Positions 22,399 through 32,116 of a stretch of 64,000 nucleotides of DNA are shown one piece after another. Below the pieces are notes generated by a model. The model did no database searches. It saw only the letters and a program-made list of their open reading frames with translations, and was not told where the DNA came from. The number at the start of each line of letters is the position of its first letter. Position 1 is the first letter of the stretch. This stretch comes from Myxococcus sp. RHSTA-1-4 (GTDB taxonomy: Bacteria > Myxococcota > Myxococcia > Myxococcales > Myxococcaceae), in assembly GCF_020037125.1 (NCBI RefSeq), contig NZ_JAIQDG010000005.1, positions 124,001 through 188,000 on the forward strand. The letters run 5' to 3'. Made by a program: the position numbers and the translations under genes.

Positions 22399-23612
22399 AG
22401 GCCTCGACGAAGCTCGCGCTGCTCTCCAGCCTCTACCTGTCGCAGGGCCTGCCGTTCGGCTTCTTCACCCAGGCGCTGCCCGTGCTGCTGCGCAAGCAGG
22501 GATTGTCGCTGCCGGCCATCGGCCTCGCGCACCTGCTCGCGATGCCGTGGGCGCTCAAGTTCCTCTGGGCGCCACTCATGGACCGGCACGGCTCCACGCG
22601 GTGGGGACGCCGGCGCGGCTACATCCTCCCCTTGCAGTGCCTGTCCGCGGGGCTGCTGCTCTCGCTCGCGCTCCCGGCGGACGGACTGGACACCCACGTG
22701 CTCCTGGCCGCGGTGCTGGGCATCAACCTCCTGGCCGCCACGCAGGACGTGGCCACGGATGGACTGGCCGTGGACCTGCTCGCGCCGGCCGAGCGCGGCT
22801 GGGGCAACGGCGTGCAGGTGGCCGCCTACCGCGTGGGCATGATTGTCGGAGGAGGGCTGATGCTCGCCGTCTTCGACGCGGTGGGCTGGCGCCCCACGTT
22901 CCTCGTGCTGGGCGCCCTGCTGCTCGCCGCCACCGTGCCCATCGCCCTCTTCCGGGAGCCGCCCTCCGAGCCTCCACCGGCGCAGAGCCTGGGCCTCTCC
23001 TGGTGGCTCATACGCCCGGGAGCCGTCGCGTGGCTGACGCTGCTCATCGTCTTCAAGGCGGGCGAGGCCCTGGCCACGGGCATGCTGCGCACCTTCCTCG
23101 TGGACTCGGGGCTGACGCTGACGGACATCGGCTGGATGCTCGGAGGCGTGGGCTTCACCGCGGGCCTCCTGGGGGCACTCCTGGGCGGTGGGCTGGTGGT
23201 GCGGCTCGGCGGGCGGCGGGCGCTGCTCCTCTTCGGCGCCATCCAGGCCGGAGCGGTGCTGCTGTACGCGCTCGCCGCGCGCGGCGGCCCCGCCTCCCTC
23301 CCCATGCTGACGCTCGTCTGCGCCGTGGAGCACGTGGCGAGCGGCATGGCCACCGCCGCCGTCTTCACCGCGATGATGGACGCGTGCCGCCCCGAGCACG
23401 CCGCCACGGACTACACCGTGCAGGCCTCGCTGGTGGTGATTGCCACGGGAGGCGCGGCGGCGGTGAGTGGCTTCAGCGCGAAGGCGCTCGGCTACTCCGG
23501 ACACTTCGCCCTGTCCGCCGCCCTGTGCGTCGCCGGCACCCTGTACGCCGCCCTCACCTTCCACCCGTCCCGGACGCTGGCGCCCGGGGCGGCTCCCGAG
23601 GTGTCCTCATGA
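22395..23612 (+). CDS. MFS transporter of the AmpG/acetyl-CoA transporter-like group
   Basis: 405 aa with about 12 hydrophobic segments from the first residues to the end. The LYLSQGLPFGFFTQALPVLLR first helix, the KFLWAPLMDR loop and ATQDVATDGLAVDLL are typical of the AmpG branch of MFS proteins, which imports muropeptides (GlcNAc-anhMurNAc peptides) in enterobacteria. AmpG there has 14 helices and is longer, so the substrate is not certain. Linked to TetR upstream and coaD downstream by ATGA overlaps. Confidence 0.8.
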   Translation: MKASTKLALLSSLYLSQGLPFGFFTQALPVLLRKQGLSLPAIGLAHLLAMPWALKFLWAPLMDRHGSTRWGRRRGYILPLQCLSAGLLLSLALPADGLDTHVLLAAVLGINLLAATQDVATDGLAVDLLAPAERGWGNGVQVAAYRVGMIVGGGLMLAVFDAVGWRPTFLVLGALLLAATVPIALFREPPSEPPPAQSLGLSWWLIRPGAVAWLTLLIVFKAGEALATGMLRTFLVDSGLTLTDIGWMLGGVGFTAGLLGALLGGGLVVRLGGRRALLLFGAIQAGAVLLYALAARGGPASLPMLTLVCAVEHVASGMATAAVFTAMMDACRPEHAATDYTVQASLVVIATGGAAAVSGFSAKALGYSGHFALSAALCVAGTLYAALTFHPSRTLAPGAAPEVSS

Positions 23613-24109
23613 CCATCGCCGTCTACGCCGGCAGCTTCGACCCCGTCACGGCCGGCCACCTGTCCGTCGTCCGTCAGGCCGCGCGCCTCTTCGGCCACGT
23701 CGTCGTCGTGGTGGCCGTCAACCCCAGCAAGCAGTACCTGCTGTCCACCGACGAGCGCATGGCCCTCCTGCGCGAGGCCGTGCGGCTCCACCCCAACGTC
23801 ACCGTGGCCCGCACGGAGGGGCTCATCGTGGACTTCGCGCGGGAGATTGGCGCCAGCGTGCTGCTGCGCGGGGTGCGCGGCGCCACCGACGCCCAGTTCG
23901 AGACGGAGCTGGCGCACAACAACCGCGCGCTGGCCCCGGAACTGTCCACCCTCTTCCTCCCCGCCGAGGCCCACCTGGCCGAGGTGAGCAGCAGCGGACT
24001 CAAGGAGCGCGTCTCGCGCGGCGAGGACGTTTCGGCCTTCTGCCCGCCCGCCGTCGCGGCGAAGCTGCGGGAACGACTCGCACCCTCCGCCCGGAGCCCT
24101 CGGCCATGA
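23609..24109 (+). CDS. coaD: Phosphopantetheine adenylyltransferase
   Basis: 166 aa, family size. AVYAGSFDPVTAGHLSVVRQA carries the nucleotidyltransferase T/HxGH-type site; NPSKQYLLSTDERM, LLRGVRGATDAQFETELAHNNR and the SSSGLKERV signature complete it. It joins ATP and 4'-phosphopantetheine into dephospho-CoA, an essential step of CoA synthesis. Its place inside a TetR-MFS operon, with ATGA overlaps on both sides, is unusual for a housekeeping gene. Confidence 0.95.
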   Translation: MTIAVYAGSFDPVTAGHLSVVRQAARLFGHVVVVVAVNPSKQYLLSTDERMALLREAVRLHPNVTVARTEGLIVDFAREIGASVLLRGVRGATDAQFETELAHNNRALAPELSTLFLPAEAHLAEVSSSGLKERVSRGEDVSAFCPPAVAAKLRERLAPSARSPRP

Positions 24110-24852
24110 GCCTGTCCTTCGTCACCCTCGGCGTCGGTGATGCATTCTCCGCCCTGCACTACTCCTCGTGCCTCGCCGTGGAGGCCGAGGGGCAGGTGCT
24201 GCTGGTGGACTGCCCGCACCCCATCCGGAAGATGATGCGCGAGGCCTCCGAGTCCTCCGGCGTGCCGCTCGACGTGGACCGCGTCAGCGCCGTGGCCCTC
24301 ACCCACCTGCACGCGGACCACGCGTCCGGACTGGAGGGCCTGGGCTACTTCTCCTTCTTCGTGCTCAAGAAGAAGCTGGAGGTGCTCACCCACCCCGCCG
24401 TGGCGGAGCGACTCTGGGACGGGCACCTGGCCGCCGGCATGGAGTGCCTCATCCAGCGCAAGGGCGCGGAGCCCGACGACAAGCACTTCGAGGACTACTT
24501 CGAGCACACGCCGCTCTCCACCGAGGCCGCCGTGCGGCACGGGCCGTTCCTCATCGAGAGCCGGATGACGTACCACCACGTGCCCACCACCGCGCTGCGC
24601 ATCCACGCGGGGGGCCGGTGCCTGGGCTACAGCGCCGACACCGCCTTCGACGAGGGCCTCATCGAATGGCTCTCGGAGGCGGACCTGATGATTCACGAGA
24701 CGAACTACGGCGTGCACACGCCCTACGAGAAGCTCGCGGCGCTGCCCGCGGAGCTGCGCGCCCGGATGCGGCTCATCCACTACCCGGACGACTTCGACAC
24801 CGGCGCGAGCGTCATCGAACCGCTCGCGCAGGGCCGCCGCTACCACGTGTGA
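24106..24852 (+). CDS. Metallo-beta-lactamase-fold hydrolase (RNase Z-like group)
   Basis: 248 aa, no signal peptide. The di-zinc motif THLHADHASG is at about residue 66-75, with a YHHV-type His, GYSADTAFD (bridging Asp) and IHETNYG further on, in the order of RNase Z/ElaC-like MBL proteins. The family contains tRNA 3'-endonucleases, phosphodiesterases and signalling-molecule hydrolases; the substrate here cannot be told. Its start overlaps the coaD stop. Confidence 0.75.
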   Translation: MSLSFVTLGVGDAFSALHYSSCLAVEAEGQVLLVDCPHPIRKMMREASESSGVPLDVDRVSAVALTHLHADHASGLEGLGYFSFFVLKKKLEVLTHPAVAERLWDGHLAAGMECLIQRKGAEPDDKHFEDYFEHTPLSTEAAVRHGPFLIESRMTYHHVPTTALRIHAGGRCLGYSADTAFDEGLIEWLSEADLMIHETNYGVHTPYEKLAALPAELRARMRLIHYPDDFDTGASVIEPLAQGRRYHV

Positions 24853-24856
24853 GCAA

Positions 24857-24888
24857 CGGCGCCCCACCCCGGAATGGGAGGGGCGCCG
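24857..24888. terminator. Strong bidirectional hairpin between convergent genes
   Basis: CGGCGCCCC and GGGGCGCCG give nine perfect pairs, extended inside by CCC/GGG after one mismatch. It separates the MBL gene (+) from the GH13 gene (-). There is no T-tract, as is common in GC-rich genomes. Confidence 0.6.
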
Positions 24889-24901
24889 CTCCCCTCACGC
24901 G

Positions 24902-26809
24902 CTACTGCGAGAAGATGACGAGGGAGTACGGCCCGATTCTGACGTTGGCGTTGTAGCCCATGCCATCCTTGGCTCCGCCGTTGGCCGTGATGTTGAACGT
25001 CTGCGTGTTCCCGAAGTCGGACGAGTACACGTTCGCGTCGCTGTTGAAGCGCGCGTACCAGGTGCCGCCGCGCGGGAAGCCCACGTTGTAGCTGTCGAAG
25101 TAGGTGTTGCTGAAGTTGGCCACGATGACCACGTCATCGCCCCCGCCACCGTTCTCCCAGCGGTGGTAGGCAATCACCTTGTTGGTGTTGTTGACGTGGT
25201 GGACGTTGACGTTGCCGCCGCGCAGACCGCGGGTGTTGTTGAACCAGTTGCGGCGCAGGCGGATGAGGTCTCGGTACAGCGTGCGGATGCCGCTGTAGGT
25301 GGTGTTCTTGTTCCAGTCGAGCGGGTCGGAGTCCTGGAAGTAGCCGTCCTCGAGGAACTCCTGGCCCTGGAACATCATGGGGATGCCGGGCGAGGTGAAG
25401 GCGATGCCCGCGGCGAGCGTGGAGCGCTTCTTGGCCGCCCAGCTCCCGGCGTTGCCCGGCCAGATCTCCTCCGGCACGCGCGCATGGCCGTTGGCCACCT
25501 CGTCGTGGCTCTCCGTGTAGATGATGCGCGCGGTGTGCCGCCCGCTGAAGCGCTGGGTGATGGCGTCGCGCACCGCGTACATGTTCCGGTTCGCGTCGTT
25601 CTGCTCGATGACCGCCGCGCGGACGGGGTGCACGAACTCGCCCGCCCACTGCGCGTCGAAGTCGGCGCCACCCGCGATGTCGGACGAGGAGGCGTTGGTG
25701 ATGGCGTCACCCGCGCCGAAGTCCTCGGCGATGCTGATCTTCCACGGCTGGTTGGCGTTGATCTCCCGGTTGATGGACCGGAACACGCGCCAACCATCGG
25801 GGATGTCGGTGGAGTCGCTGCCGTTCTGCGTGCGGATGTACTTGGTGGCGTCCCAGCGCAGGCCGTCGCCACGGAACGCGTGCGTCAGGCTCATCATCGA
25901 GTCGCGGATGTACGCGCGGACCTCGGCGCGGCCGTAGTCAGGGCGCGTATCGCCCCACGGCGTGCTCTTGCGCCAGTCGGTGTAGAAGTACTCGCCGCCC
26001 GAGCCCTGGCAGTCGCCGCTGAAGCACCACATGGGCAGGTCGCTGGGGCCGTAGTGGTTGTGCACCACGTCGAAGATGACGCCGATGCCGCGGTAGTGCG
26101 CCTCGTCCACGAAGCGCTTCATGTCGTTGGGGTGCCCGTAGGCGCTCTCAGGGGCGAACGGGAAGGCCGCGTTGTAGCCCCAGGAGAAGTCACCGGCGAA
26201 CTCGTACGCCGGCATGACCTGGATCATGTTGATGCCCAGGTCCTTCAGGTGGTCCAGCTTGGCAATCGCGCTGTTCCAGTTGCCGGGACCCCAGCCGGGC
26301 GAGTCGTTGAACGTGCCAACGTGCATCTCGTAGATGACCATCTCGTTGAAGCCCGGGCTGCCGTACTGCTGGGCGTTCCAGTAGTACTCGCCGTGGTCAT
26401 AGATGATGCTGGCGCCCGTGGAGTTCTCCTGCCACGCCGCGCGCGGGTCCGCGCGCCACGAGTCACCGTCCCACTGGTTGCGCGTGACGAACTTGTACTT
26501 CTGGCCCTTCACCGCGCCCGCGACGTCGCCGGAGAAGTTGCCGTTGAACTCGTTGCCCAGCTCGATCCAGCCCCAGCTGCTGAAGTCGCCCGCCACGAAC
26601 ACCTTCTTGGCGAAGGGTGCCCAGACACGGAACGTGGTGCCGCCCGCGTAGACCGTCGCGCCCATGCCGGGACGCGTCGAAGCGCTGAGCTGCTGGACGA
26701 CCTGCCCTGTCTCCTCACCGGAGCCCTGCTGCGTCTCGAGCGCGGACTCACCACAGCCGACCATCCAGCCGGCCAGTAGCAATGCACTCCACCTGTTGCG
26801 GAACCGCAT
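24902..26809 (-). CDS. Secreted GH13 lipoprotein with CBM48, branching-enzyme/amylase-like
   Basis: 635 aa. The signal peptide ends in a WMVGC lipobox (Cys19). After a low-complexity linker, residues about 50-135 form a CBM48-like beta-domain (TTFRVWAPFAKKVFVAGDFSSW). The (beta/alpha)8 domain follows, with GH13 regions I DVVHNH, II DGLRWDATK (nucleophile Asp), III IAEDF (acid/base Glu) and IV TESHDEV, so catalysis should be intact. A C-terminal all-beta domain ends the chain. The layout recalls glycogen-branching or trehalohydrolase enzymes, but these are normally cytoplasmic; here the protein is exported and lipid-anchored. Substrate: alpha-glucan, exact bond unknown. A perfect 8-base dyad lies just before its ribosome site. 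Confidence 0.85.
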   Translation of the reverse strand: MRFRNRWSALLLAGWMVGCGESALETQQGSGEETGQVVQQLSASTRPGMGATVYAGGTTFRVWAPFAKKVFVAGDFSSWGWIELGNEFNGNFSGDVAGAVKGQKYKFVTRNQWDGDSWRADPRAAWQENSTGASIIYDHGEYYWNAQQYGSPGFNEMVIYEMHVGTFNDSPGWGPGNWNSAIAKLDHLKDLGINMIQVMPAYEFAGDFSWGYNAAFPFAPESAYGHPNDMKRFVDEAHYRGIGVIFDVVHNHYGPSDLPMWCFSGDCQGSGGEYFYTDWRKSTPWGDTRPDYGRAEVRAYIRDSMMSLTHAFRGDGLRWDATKYIRTQNGSDSTDIPDGWRVFRSINREINANQPWKISIAEDFGAGDAITNASSSDIAGGADFDAQWAGEFVHPVRAAVIEQNDANRNMYAVRDAITQRFSGRHTARIIYTESHDEVANGHARVPEEIWPGNAGSWAAKKRSTLAAGIAFTSPGIPMMFQGQEFLEDGYFQDSDPLDWNKNTTYSGIRTLYRDLIRLRRNWFNNTRGLRGGNVNVHHVNNTNKVIAYHRWENGGGGDDVVIVANFSNTYFDSYNVGFPRGGTWYARFNSDANVYSSDFGNTQTFNITANGGAKDGMGYNANVRIGPYSLVIFSQ

Positions 26810-26824
26810 GATGATGACCTCCCT

Positions 26825-26849
26825 TGGTTGCTGGCCGTCCTAGCAACCA
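26825..26849. promoter_or_regulatory. Inverted repeat upstream of the GH13 lipoprotein gene
   Basis: TGGTTGCT and AGCAACCA, perfect 8-base arms 9 bases apart, end just before the GGGAGG ribosome site of the GH13 gene. It may be an operator for a sugar-responsive repressor or an RNA hairpin in the leader. Confidence 0.5.
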
Positions 26850-27057
26850 GAGTGAAGTCCACGCAAACTCAGGATGTCCCGCTTCTGTAACTTTCCAATA
26901 TGCCGCACCGCATCAACCCTCATCGAATCGCCACCGCGTTGCAGCATGCCCGCACGAAAAGTGAAGGCGCGGGTGCTCGCGTTCGACTCCCGACTGCGCT
27001 ACTCCCGCAGTGAGATTGCGGGGCGCCACGCAAGCGCCTCCCGGAGAGAGAGCCGAG

Positions 27058-28671
27058 ATGAAGACGACGACAGCGCCGGCCCGACGCGGGGCCCTGCTCC
27101 TGCCGCTCGCGTTGGCCGTCGTGCTGGCCGCGGGCTCCGCCTCGGGGGCTCAGCCCTCCGCGCCCGCCGCTCCGGTGCGGGTGACGCTGTTGCACCTGGC
27201 GGACGTGTACCAGGTGCAGCCCGTGGAGGAGGGCCGTCGGGGTGGGCTCGCCCGGGTGGCCACCCTGCGCCGGCAGGCGCTGAAGGAGTCGCCGAACGTG
27301 GTGACGGTGCTGGGGGGCGACACGCTGTCACCCTCGGTGGAATCGCTGCTGAACGTGGACGGCAAGGCGCTCAAGGGCCGGCAGATGGTGGACGCGTGGA
27401 ACGCGCTCGGCCTGGACTACGCGGTGCTGGGCAACCACGAGTTCGACTTCGGCGACGAGGTGCTGCGCGAGCGCATCCGCGAGTCGCGCTTCACGTGGCT
27501 GGGCGCCAACGTGGAGGACTCGAAGGCGGGCGGCCTCTTCGCGGGCGTGAAGGCGTACGACGTGCGCGAGGTGGGCGGCGTGAAGCTGGGCTTCTTCGGC
27601 GTGGTGCTGGAGGAGACGAAGACGTCGACCAAGGCGGGGCCGGACACCCGGTTCACGGACTTCTGCGAGGCGTCGAAGCGCGCGGTGGCGAAGCTGCGCG
27701 AGGCGGGGGCGACGGTGGTGGTGGGGCTGACGCACCTGCCGCTGGAGCAGGACCGCGCGCTCGCGAAGTGCGTGAAGGTGGAGGCGCTGCTGGGTGGACA
27801 TGACCACGTGGGCGCGGAGGACCGCTCCACGGGGACGCCCATCTTCAAGGTGGCGGCGGACGCGGTGGAACTGGGCCGGCTCACGCTGGACGTGGACGCG
27901 GCGACGGGCGCGCTGCGCAAGGCCACGTGGAAGCGGCTGCCCGTCACACGCAAGGTGCCGGAGGACAAGGAGTTCAACGAGGCCATGAAGGCCTACGACG
28001 CGCTGTTCGCCCGGCTCTCCGAGCGCGTGGGCCGCACGCCGGTGTCGCTGGAGGCGCGCGCCGGGGAGGTGCGCACGCGGGAGACGAACCTGGGCTCCTT
28101 CGTGGCGGATGCCTTCCGCGCGGCGGCGGGCGCGGACGTGGCGCTGGTCAACGGGGGCGCGCTGCGCGCGGACATGGTGATGCCGGCGGGGGCGATGACC
28201 CGGCGCGATTTGCACGCCATCCTCCCGTACGAGGACGCACTGGTGGTGGTGGAGGTGAAGGGGGCCACGCTGCGGGCGGCGCTGGAGAACGGCGTCAGCC
28301 TGGCCCGGGAGGACGCGAAGCCGGGCCGCTTCCCGCAGGTGTCCGGAATGCGCTTCACCTACGACCCGGCCCGGCCCGCGGGAGACCGCGTGGTGGACGT
28401 GAAGGTGGGCGGCAAGCCGCTGGACGCGGAGGCCACGTACCGGCTGGCCACACTGAGCTTCCTCGCCAGCGGCAAGGACGGCTACGAGATGCTGAAGGGC
28501 CTGCCCTCCACGCCCGCGCTGGCGGACGGGCGCACGCCGCTGGACGTGCTGGCGGAGGCGTTGCGCTCCGGCAAGCCCGCACCACGCCCGAAGGCGGAGG
28601 GGCGCATTGCACGCCTCGGCCCCGGCTCGCTGGCGAAGGACGCGCGCCGGCCTCCGGCGCCGCTCAAGTAG
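27058..28671 (+). CDS. Exported 5'-nucleotidase/UshA-like metallophosphoesterase
   Basis: 537 aa. A Sec signal peptide (basic start, hydrophobic stretch, SASGAQ end, about 1-31) leads to a calcineurin-type phosphoesterase domain with LADVYQV, GGDTLSPS, GNHEFDFG, THLPLEQD and GGHDH metal-ligand motifs. The C-terminal 5'-nucleotidase domain starts near residue 330 (TNLGSFVADAFR, NGGALRAD, ILPYEDALVVVEVKG). The family removes phosphate from extracellular nucleotides and related esters. The usual first-motif Asn-Asp-x-His reads Ala-Asp-Val-Tyr, so one metal site differs. ATG at 27058 after GGAGAGAG. Confidence 0.85.
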   Translation: MKTTTAPARRGALLLPLALAVVLAAGSASGAQPSAPAAPVRVTLLHLADVYQVQPVEEGRRGGLARVATLRRQALKESPNVVTVLGGDTLSPSVESLLNVDGKALKGRQMVDAWNALGLDYAVLGNHEFDFGDEVLRERIRESRFTWLGANVEDSKAGGLFAGVKAYDVREVGGVKLGFFGVVLEETKTSTKAGPDTRFTDFCEASKRAVAKLREAGATVVVGLTHLPLEQDRALAKCVKVEALLGGHDHVGAEDRSTGTPIFKVAADAVELGRLTLDVDAATGALRKATWKRLPVTRKVPEDKEFNEAMKAYDALFARLSERVGRTPVSLEARAGEVRTRETNLGSFVADAFRAAAGADVALVNGGALRADMVMPAGAMTRRDLHAILPYEDALVVVEVKGATLRAALENGVSLAREDAKPGRFPQVSGMRFTYDPARPAGDRVVDVKVGGKPLDAEATYRLATLSFLASGKDGYEMLKGLPSTPALADGRTPLDVLAEALRSGKPAPRPKAEGRIARLGPGSLAKDARRPPAPLK

Positions 28672-28812
28672 CGCCTCGGCACGGGCCCGGCCACAGCGCT
28701 GCGAGGAAGCGCGTCATCCGCCGGCACCACGCAAGGAGCGCGCCGGCCGTGCCGGGAGTCCCGCACACCGCACCATGACGCGCCTCATCCGTCGGCGCTG
28801 CTCCAGTGGCAC

Positions 28813-29577
28813 TCACGGCGCCGTCCACCCGCGCCACCGGTACACCACGCGCCCCGCCAGCTCGCGCAGCACGTCCGTGCTCTGGCTGAGGTTGCCCGCG
28901 CGCGGAAGCCAGCTCATCCGCCGCAGCGGCGTGGACGAGGCACGCACGTCCACCGGCAGCGTGTCCGCCCGCAGGCCCACCGCCGCGTAGCACCCGGCGG
29001 CGCGCGGCATGTGCGCGGCGCTCGTCACCAGCAGCAGCGTCTTCCACCCCTGCTCGCGGACGATGCGCTCGGACTCCAGCGCGTTCTCCCGCGTGTTGCG
29101 GCTGCGCCCCTCGGTGAAGATGCGCTCCGCCGGAATCCCCCACGCCTGGAGCTGCCGGGACAGCACGTCCGCCTCCACCACCGCCTCGGGCCTCGGGTCC
29201 AGCGAGCCGCCGGAGATGAGCACCCGTTGCGCCCTCCCCTCCTTCAGCAGCTCGAAGCCGCGCAGCACCCGCTCGGGCGCGGCGTTGTACTCGGGCCGGC
29301 CGGAGCGCTCGGTGGCGGCCGGGTCCAACCCTCCGCCCAGCACGATGACGGCGTCATACGTCACGTCCGGCCGGAAGGTGGACACCGCGCCCGCCTCCAC
29401 CGCGCGCATCAGCGCCGTCGCCACCGCGTCCGTGGAGAACACGTAGAGCACCAACAGGCCCAGCGCGCTCAGCACCCGCGCCCGCCTCCGCACCACCATC
29501 CCGGCCACCAGGAACAGCAGCGCCCAGGACAACGGCGACAGGAAGATGTCGAGCACCTTCGACAGGAAGAGGAACAC
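28813..29577 (-). CDS. DUF218/YdcF-ElyC-like membrane protein
   Basis: 254 aa, GTG start. Two N-terminal membrane helices (about 5-30 and 35-52) precede a DUF218 domain: YDAVIVLGGGLDP, ISGGSLDPR, FTEGRSRNTRENA and LLVTSAAHMPRA. The E. coli relatives ElyC (YcbC) and SanA affect envelope integrity and lipid-carrier use in peptidoglycan; biochemical activity is unproven. It follows nadK by 10 bases and is probably in its operon. Confidence 0.82.
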   Translation of the reverse strand: MFLFLSKVLDIFLSPLSWALLFLVAGMVVRRRARVLSALGLLVLYVFSTDAVATALMRAVEAGAVSTFRPDVTYDAVIVLGGGLDPAATERSGRPEYNAAPERVLRGFELLKEGRAQRVLISGGSLDPRPEAVVEADVLSRQLQAWGIPAERIFTEGRSRNTRENALESERIVREQGWKTLLLVTSAAHMPRAAGCYAAVGLRADTLPVDVRASSTPLRRMSWLPRAGNLSQSTDVLRELAGRVVYRWRGWTAP

Positions 29578-29587
29578 GGCGCCCCGT

Positions 29588-30433
29588 CTAGCGCTCGCCC
29601 CAGTGGAGCTTCTGCCGGAGGATGGAGAAGTAGGCCACCCTCGGGTTGCGCACCAGGTTGACGCGGTTGGGCGAGCGCACCACCTCGATGCAGTCCCCGC
29701 CCTGGAGCCCGTGGCCCGTCTGCCCGTCCAGCGTGAGGTACGTATCCGCCGTCTCGCTGCGCAGCGTGATGCGAATCACCCGGTCCGCCGGCACGACGAT
29801 GGAGCGCTGGGTGAGCGCGTGCGAGCAGATGGGCGACAGCACCGTGCAGTCCACCGATGGGTGGACGATGGGCCCGCCCGCCGACAGCGAGTACGCCGTG
29901 GAGCCCGTGGGCGTGGCGAGGATGACGCCGTCCGCCTTGTAGGTCGTAATCGGCACCCCGTCGATGGACGTCTCGTGGTCGGCGATGCGCGCCAGCGCGC
30001 CCTTGTTGATGACCACGTCGTTGAGGATTTCGTCCTCGACGAGCGTGCGTCCCCCTCGGACGAGCCGGCAGGTGAGCTTCATCCGCGAGTCCATCTGGAA
30101 GCGCCCCGCCAGCACCGACTCCAGGGTGCTGAAGAGCTCCTCCACGGGAATCTCGGTCATGAAGCCGAGGCTGCCCAGGTTGACGCCGAGGATGGGCACC
30201 CCGCGTCCCCCCAACATCCGGGCCGCGTAGATGAGGGTGCCGTCACCGCCCAGCACCACCACCAGGTCCGCCCGGGACGCCAGCTCCCGGTCCTCCACCC
30301 GCGGCCAGCCGAGCACATGCGCCAGCGAGCGGTCCCCCAGCACCGTCAGGTGCGGGTAGCGCTCCCGAAGCTGCGCCGCGAGGGCCGCCGCCTCGGGCTT
30401 GTCCTTCTTCGCGACGATTGCCAGGGTCTGCAC
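29588..30433 (-). CDS. nadK: NAD kinase
   Basis: 281 aa, family length. GGDGTLIYAAR (the GGDGT site), NLGSLGFMTEI, LNDVVINKG, TYKADGVILATPTGSTAYSLSAGGPI and the HPSVDC/ICSHALTQRS segment are all typical. It makes NADP from NAD and ATP in the cytoplasm. GTG start. Co-directional with the DUF218 gene downstream. Confidence 0.96.
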   Translation of the reverse strand: MQTLAIVAKKDKPEAAALAAQLRERYPHLTVLGDRSLAHVLGWPRVEDRELASRADLVVVLGGDGTLIYAARMLGGRGVPILGVNLGSLGFMTEIPVEELFSTLESVLAGRFQMDSRMKLTCRLVRGGRTLVEDEILNDVVINKGALARIADHETSIDGVPITTYKADGVILATPTGSTAYSLSAGGPIVHPSVDCTVLSPICSHALTQRSIVVPADRVIRITLRSETADTYLTLDGQTGHGLQGGDCIEVVRSPNRVNLVRNPRVAYFSILRQKLHWGER

Positions 30434-30628
30434 GCGAACCCGCGTTCTAGTCCAGGCGGCCCTCCGGGCGCTCCCCCGAAATGCCGGGGTGCCCTCCCGC
30501 CGACACAGTTCCCCGCGCGCCCGCCGCTTCTACACCCCCTCCCGGAACGGGGAGGAGGCGGAGCTGGCGGAGCGCCACGAGGCCATTCAACGCCAGCTCG
30601 CGGAGCAAAACCCCCGCGAGCCGGGCGA

Positions 30629-30647
30629 GGAGGGCTCAAAGCCCTCC
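30629..30647 (-). terminator. Hairpin terminator after the sigma-54 activator gene
   Basis: GGAGGGCT-CAA-AGCCCTCC: perfect 8-base stem with 3-base loop, 12 bases past the stop codon on the minus strand; a TTTT occurs further on. Confidence 0.55.
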
Positions 30648-30658
30648 CTGGGGCTACT

Positions 30659-32112
<1,454 letters not shown>

Positions 32113-32116
<4 letters not shown>

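Noticed and set aside
28672-28812. Terminator between the 5'-nucleotidase and DUF218 genes
   Set aside because: A CCGGCAC/GTGCCGG repeat exists, but the loop is over 20 bases and no T-tract follows, so it is too weak to call.
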